Assembly: GCF_900582195.1 (NCBI RefSeq)
Contig: NZ_UTHA01000227.1
Span: forward strand, 186,001-250,000
Direction of reading: 5' to 3'
From: Pseudomonas viridiflava
GTDB taxonomy: Bacteria; Pseudomonadota; Gammaproteobacteria; Pseudomonadales; Pseudomonadaceae
Length of the DNA: 64,000 nucleotides
The notes under the pieces were generated by a model, which saw only the letters and a list, made by a program, of their open reading frames with translations, searched no databases and was not told the origin of the DNA. The position numbers and the translations under genes were made by a program. Shown here piece after piece: positions 61,229-64,000 of the stretch (position 1 is its first letter; the number at the start of each line of letters is the position of its first letter).

Positions 61229-63321
61229 AGGACTCACGCAACCATCCGGCGCTGGGCCTGTTGCCTTTGCTGCTCGGCGTTCTGGCCTTTTTCTGCGTGA
61301 TCGGGCCGCAAGCGCTGGATCCGCAAAACATTGCCTGGCTGGAACAGGGCGATCCGGCGACGCACTATCTGGGTTGGGAATATTTCCGCCATTCACCCTG
61401 GACCTTTCCCCTCGGACTCAACCCGTCCTATGGGCTGGAGTTAGGCAGTTCGATCATTTTCTCCGACTCCAATCCGCTGCTGGCGCTGCTGTTCAAATCC
61501 TTCAACGCGTGGTTGCCGGCGACTTTTCAGTATTTCGGTCTGTGGCTGCTGGCGTGCTTCGTGCTGCAAGCCTGGTTCGGCTGGAAACTGCTGGGTCTAA
61601 TGACGGGCAATCCGCTGATTCGCCTGCTGGGCAGCGGTTTGCTGGTGTTTTCACCGCCGATGTTCCTGCGCATGGGCGGGCACCTTTCCCTGTCCGGGCA
61701 TTTTCTGATTCTGGCAGCGTTGTACCTGGCGTTGCTGCCGAACCTGTATCGACGTCGTCTGGCCTGGGGCGCACTGCTGGCGGTGACGGCGATGGTGCAT
61801 GCCTACCTGTTGGCAATGGTGGCGCTGATCTGGGTGGCGGATCTGCTCGGCAAAACCTTCAGTCAACAATTGACCCGGCGTCAGGGTCTGCTCGAAGGCG
61901 TGTTGCTGTTCGCCGTGGTGAGCGTGTGTTGTTGGCAGGCCGGTTACTTCGCGATTGCCGACGGCACGAAATCCGGCGGGTTCGGTTTGTACCGGATGAA
62001 CCTGCTGTCGCCACTCGATCCGGCGGGTTGGTCGTTGGTTCTGCCGGACTTGCCCAAAGCCAGCGGCGATTACGAAGGCTTCAATTATCCGGGCCTGGGC
62101 GTGCTGTTGCTGGTGCCGCTGGCGCTGATTGCCTGGTTGAGAAACCGCCAGCCGCTGAAAGATGAAATTCGCGCTCGGCCTTGGTTGTTGTTGGCGCTGA
62201 TCGGTCTGTGGCTGTTCGCGCTATCGAACCAGATCGGTGTCGGCGCGCACACGTTCAGCTACCCGCTGCCGAAAATCGCTACCAATCTGGCGAATGTTTT
62301 TCGCGCCTCGGGGCGGATGTTCTGGCCGGTGTTGTACGCGCTCATCCTGATCGTGATGTTCCTGCTAGTGCGCGGTTATCGGCCACGCGTCGTCGTCGCG
62401 CTGCTGGCGCTGGTGTTGACGATGCAGGTCGTCGATACGCGTAACGGCTGGATGGGCTTGCGCAACGGCAAGATGATGACGCCGTCCGCGCAATGGCCAA
62501 CGCCGATGCGTGATCCGTTCTGGGCGAATGCAGCAGCGCATTACCCGAACGTGCGCAGTCTGCTGCCGCAGAATCAGTCCGAACGCTGGCAATTGATTGC
62601 CGATTTCGCCGCGAGCCACGGACTGAAAACCGATGCTGTATATCTGGGGCGGATGAGTTCCAAAGCGCTGGAGCAGGCCCGGCAAAAAGCGCAGCACATG
62701 CTGGAGTCAGGGCAGTACGACGTCGACTCGTTGTACATTCTTGACGATTCCGTGCTGGCCGAAGCCGCCAAAAGCGTCAACAGTGACACGGATCTGCTGA
62801 CCCGAGTGGATGGCCTGGTGGTGCTGGCACCGGGCTGGAAAAGTTGTTCGCAGTGTCTGAGCATGCCGGATGAAGGACGGCGGATGTCGCTACTGGCATT
62901 GATGCGCCCCGGTCAGACACTGATCTTCAACTACTCCGCCCGGCAGTTGGTCAGCGGTTGGTCGACCCCGGAAAACTGGGGCACATGGTCGGCGGGGCAG
63001 CACGCGCAGGTCGATTTGCGGGTGACACCCGAGGCGCGCTCGATTGCGCTGGAGGTCATGGCATTCGTTCTGCCGCAACACCCGGCGCAGCGAGTGATTG
63101 TCAGTTTGAACGGCGAGCAAGTGCTGAGCACGCGGCTGGTGCAACATCAGGATAATCGTCTGGAGATCCCGATCAGTCCTGCGATCCGTCAGCATCTGGC
63201 CGACAATGATCGTCTGACGATCGAGCTGCAATTGCCCGATGCCATCAGCCCTGAACAATTGGGCATCAATGACGATTCGCGGATCATGGCGCTGGGTTTG
63301 AAACGCCTCACAGTGAACTGA
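61225..63321 (+). CDS. DUF6311-type polytopic membrane protein, likely glycosyltransferase
   Basis: The 698-residue protein has about ten membrane segments in the first ~400 residues, including LGLLPLLLGVLAFFCVIGPQ. A first-loop acidic pair (LEQGDPATHYLGWEYFRHSP, near 34-53) resembles the catalytic loop of GT-C enzymes. The last ~290 residues are soluble and probably periplasmic. I recognise the DUF6311 family. In place of the variable GtrC of gtr clusters it would transfer the flipped sugar to its acceptor; this is inference. It overlaps gtrA by 4 bases. Confidence 0.82.
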   Translation: MKDSRNHPALGLLPLLLGVLAFFCVIGPQALDPQNIAWLEQGDPATHYLGWEYFRHSPWTFPLGLNPSYGLELGSSIIFSDSNPLLALLFKSFNAWLPATFQYFGLWLLACFVLQAWFGWKLLGLMTGNPLIRLLGSGLLVFSPPMFLRMGGHLSLSGHFLILAALYLALLPNLYRRRLAWGALLAVTAMVHAYLLAMVALIWVADLLGKTFSQQLTRRQGLLEGVLLFAVVSVCCWQAGYFAIADGTKSGGFGLYRMNLLSPLDPAGWSLVLPDLPKASGDYEGFNYPGLGVLLLVPLALIAWLRNRQPLKDEIRARPWLLLALIGLWLFALSNQIGVGAHTFSYPLPKIATNLANVFRASGRMFWPVLYALILIVMFLLVRGYRPRVVVALLALVLTMQVVDTRNGWMGLRNGKMMTPSAQWPTPMRDPFWANAAAHYPNVRSLLPQNQSERWQLIADFAASHGLKTDAVYLGRMSSKALEQARQKAQHMLESGQYDVDSLYILDDSVLAEAAKSVNSDTDLLTRVDGLVVLAPGWKSCSQCLSMPDEGRRMSLLALMRPGQTLIFNYSARQLVSGWSTPENWGTWSAGQHAQVDLRVTPEARSIALEVMAFVLPQHPAQRVIVSLNGEQVLSTRLVQHQDNRLEIPISPAIRQHLADNDRLTIELQLPDAISPEQLGINDDSRIMALGLKRLTVN

Positions 63322-63394
63322 CGCACCGTGGCGATGGACGCCGGAGCCCCGGCCTTTCTACACTGCCGGTATTCCGGGGTGCAGGGGGCAATGG

Positions 63395-64000
63395 ATGAAC
63401 CGCAATGAACTTCGCAAGGCCGACATCAACCTGATGGTAGTGTTCGAGACCTTGATGCTCGAGCGCAACGTGACCCGCGCAGCCGAGAAGCTGTTTCTCG
63501 GCCAGCCGACCATCAGTTCGGCGCTCAACCGCTTGCGCACGATGCTCAACGATCCGCTGTTCATTCGCGTCGGCCATCGCATGGAGCCGACGGCCCGCGC
63601 CGAAGATATTTTCCGCCATCTCAAGCCTGCGCTGGACTCGTTATCGGTGGCGCTGAGCCTGACCCGCGATTTCGATCCTGCTGTCAGCACTATGACCTTT
63701 CGCATCGGCCTGTCCGATGATGTCGAGTTCGGCCTGCTGCCACCGCTGTTGCGCGCACTGCGTCAGGAAGCGCCGAACGTAGTGTTCGTGGTGCAACATG
63801 TCGATTACTGGCGGATCCCCGATCTGCTCGCGGCGGGCGATATCACCGTCGGCATCAGCCAGACCCGAGGTTTGCCGGCCAATGCCAAGCGCAAACTGCT
63901 GCGGCATATTCAGCCGAGCATCCTGCGTGCCGACGCCAGCGACACACCGCTGACGCTGGATGAATATTGCGCACGTCCGCATGTGCTGGTTTCGCACACG
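63395..64000 (+). CDS. LysR-family transcriptional regulator (3' end outside window)
   Basis: About 202 residues of a LysR regulator. The N-terminal helix-turn-helix is typical: LRKADINLMVVFETLMLERN, then VTRAAEKLFLGQPTISSALN and RLRTMLNDPLFIR. The ligand-binding domain begins near 90 (TFRIGLSDDVEFGLLPPLLR). The C-terminus lies beyond base 64000. The ATG at 63395 has GCAGGGGGC upstream. The target is unknown; the gene is transcribed away from the glycan cluster, 74 bases after it. Confidence 0.92.
   Translation, partial: MNRNELRKADINLMVVFETLMLERNVTRAAEKLFLGQPTISSALNRLRTMLNDPLFIRVGHRMEPTARAEDIFRHLKPALDSLSVALSLTRDFDPAVSTMTFRIGLSDDVEFGLLPPLLRALRQEAPNVVFVVQHVDYWRIPDLLAAGDITVGISQTRGLPANAKRKLLRHIQPSILRADASDTPLTLDEYCARPHVLVSHT

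Overview
This 64 kb window is chromosomal DNA from a Pseudomonas of the fluorescens group. The case rests on high-GC coding, a complete algU-mucA-mucB-mucD locus, phaG, an opdH/tctCBA/tctDE tricarboxylate locus, and the dispersed palindromic repeat family (REPINs; core GGGAGCGAGCTTGCTCGCG) typical of that group. About 45 protein genes, one tRNA-Ser(CGA) and one riboswitch are supported. The first gene (phaG) and the last (a LysR regulator) run off the window ends.

Layout. 1-3.6 kb: phaG, rsuA, a small Cys-rich protein and a Cache-GGDEF diguanylate cyclase. 3.8-13.8 kb: a seven-gene minus-strand operon led by a guanidine-I (ykkC) riboswitch. It encodes an ABC transporter, two DUF1989 proteins, a biotin-dependent carboxylase and allophanate hydrolase AtzF. 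By sequence family this would be called urea degradation, but the riboswitch and gene content indicate import of guanidine, its carboxylation, deimination by the DUF1989 pair, and allophanate hydrolysis to ammonia and CO2. The carboxylase carries an in-frame REPIN in a domain linker. 14.3-28 kb: an accessory region with a Tyr-rich lipoprotein, a 1770-residue protein with nine copies of a roughly 60-residue module and a C-terminal SET methyltransferase-like domain, and a three-gene operon (glycosyltransferase, membrane-anchored unknown, 1848-residue RTX protein).

28-42 kb: core metabolism (acyl-CoA hydrolase, ung), the tricarboxylate uptake locus with its divergent two-component system, an HDOD protein, and the ygfZ/sdhE/ygfX/nadB cluster. 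42.4-46.6 kb: the envelope-stress operon algU-mucA-mucB-mucD with two AlgU-type promoters. 46.6-54.7 kb: a BepA-like protease, TusA-like protein, PerM-like permease, bcp-gcvR, then dapA-bamC-MBL hydrolase-purC and tRNA-Ser. 55-63.3 kb: surface-glycan genes, namely a 1165-residue three-domain glycosyltransferase and a GtrB/methyltransferase/GtrA/DUF6311 cluster.

Most interesting are the SET-domain repeat protein (candidate secreted effector), the REPIN that has become coding sequence in the guanidine operon, the riboswitch-led guanidine pathway itself, and paired Hfq/Crc-type CA motifs before opdH and tctC. No CRISPR array, IS element or prophage was seen.
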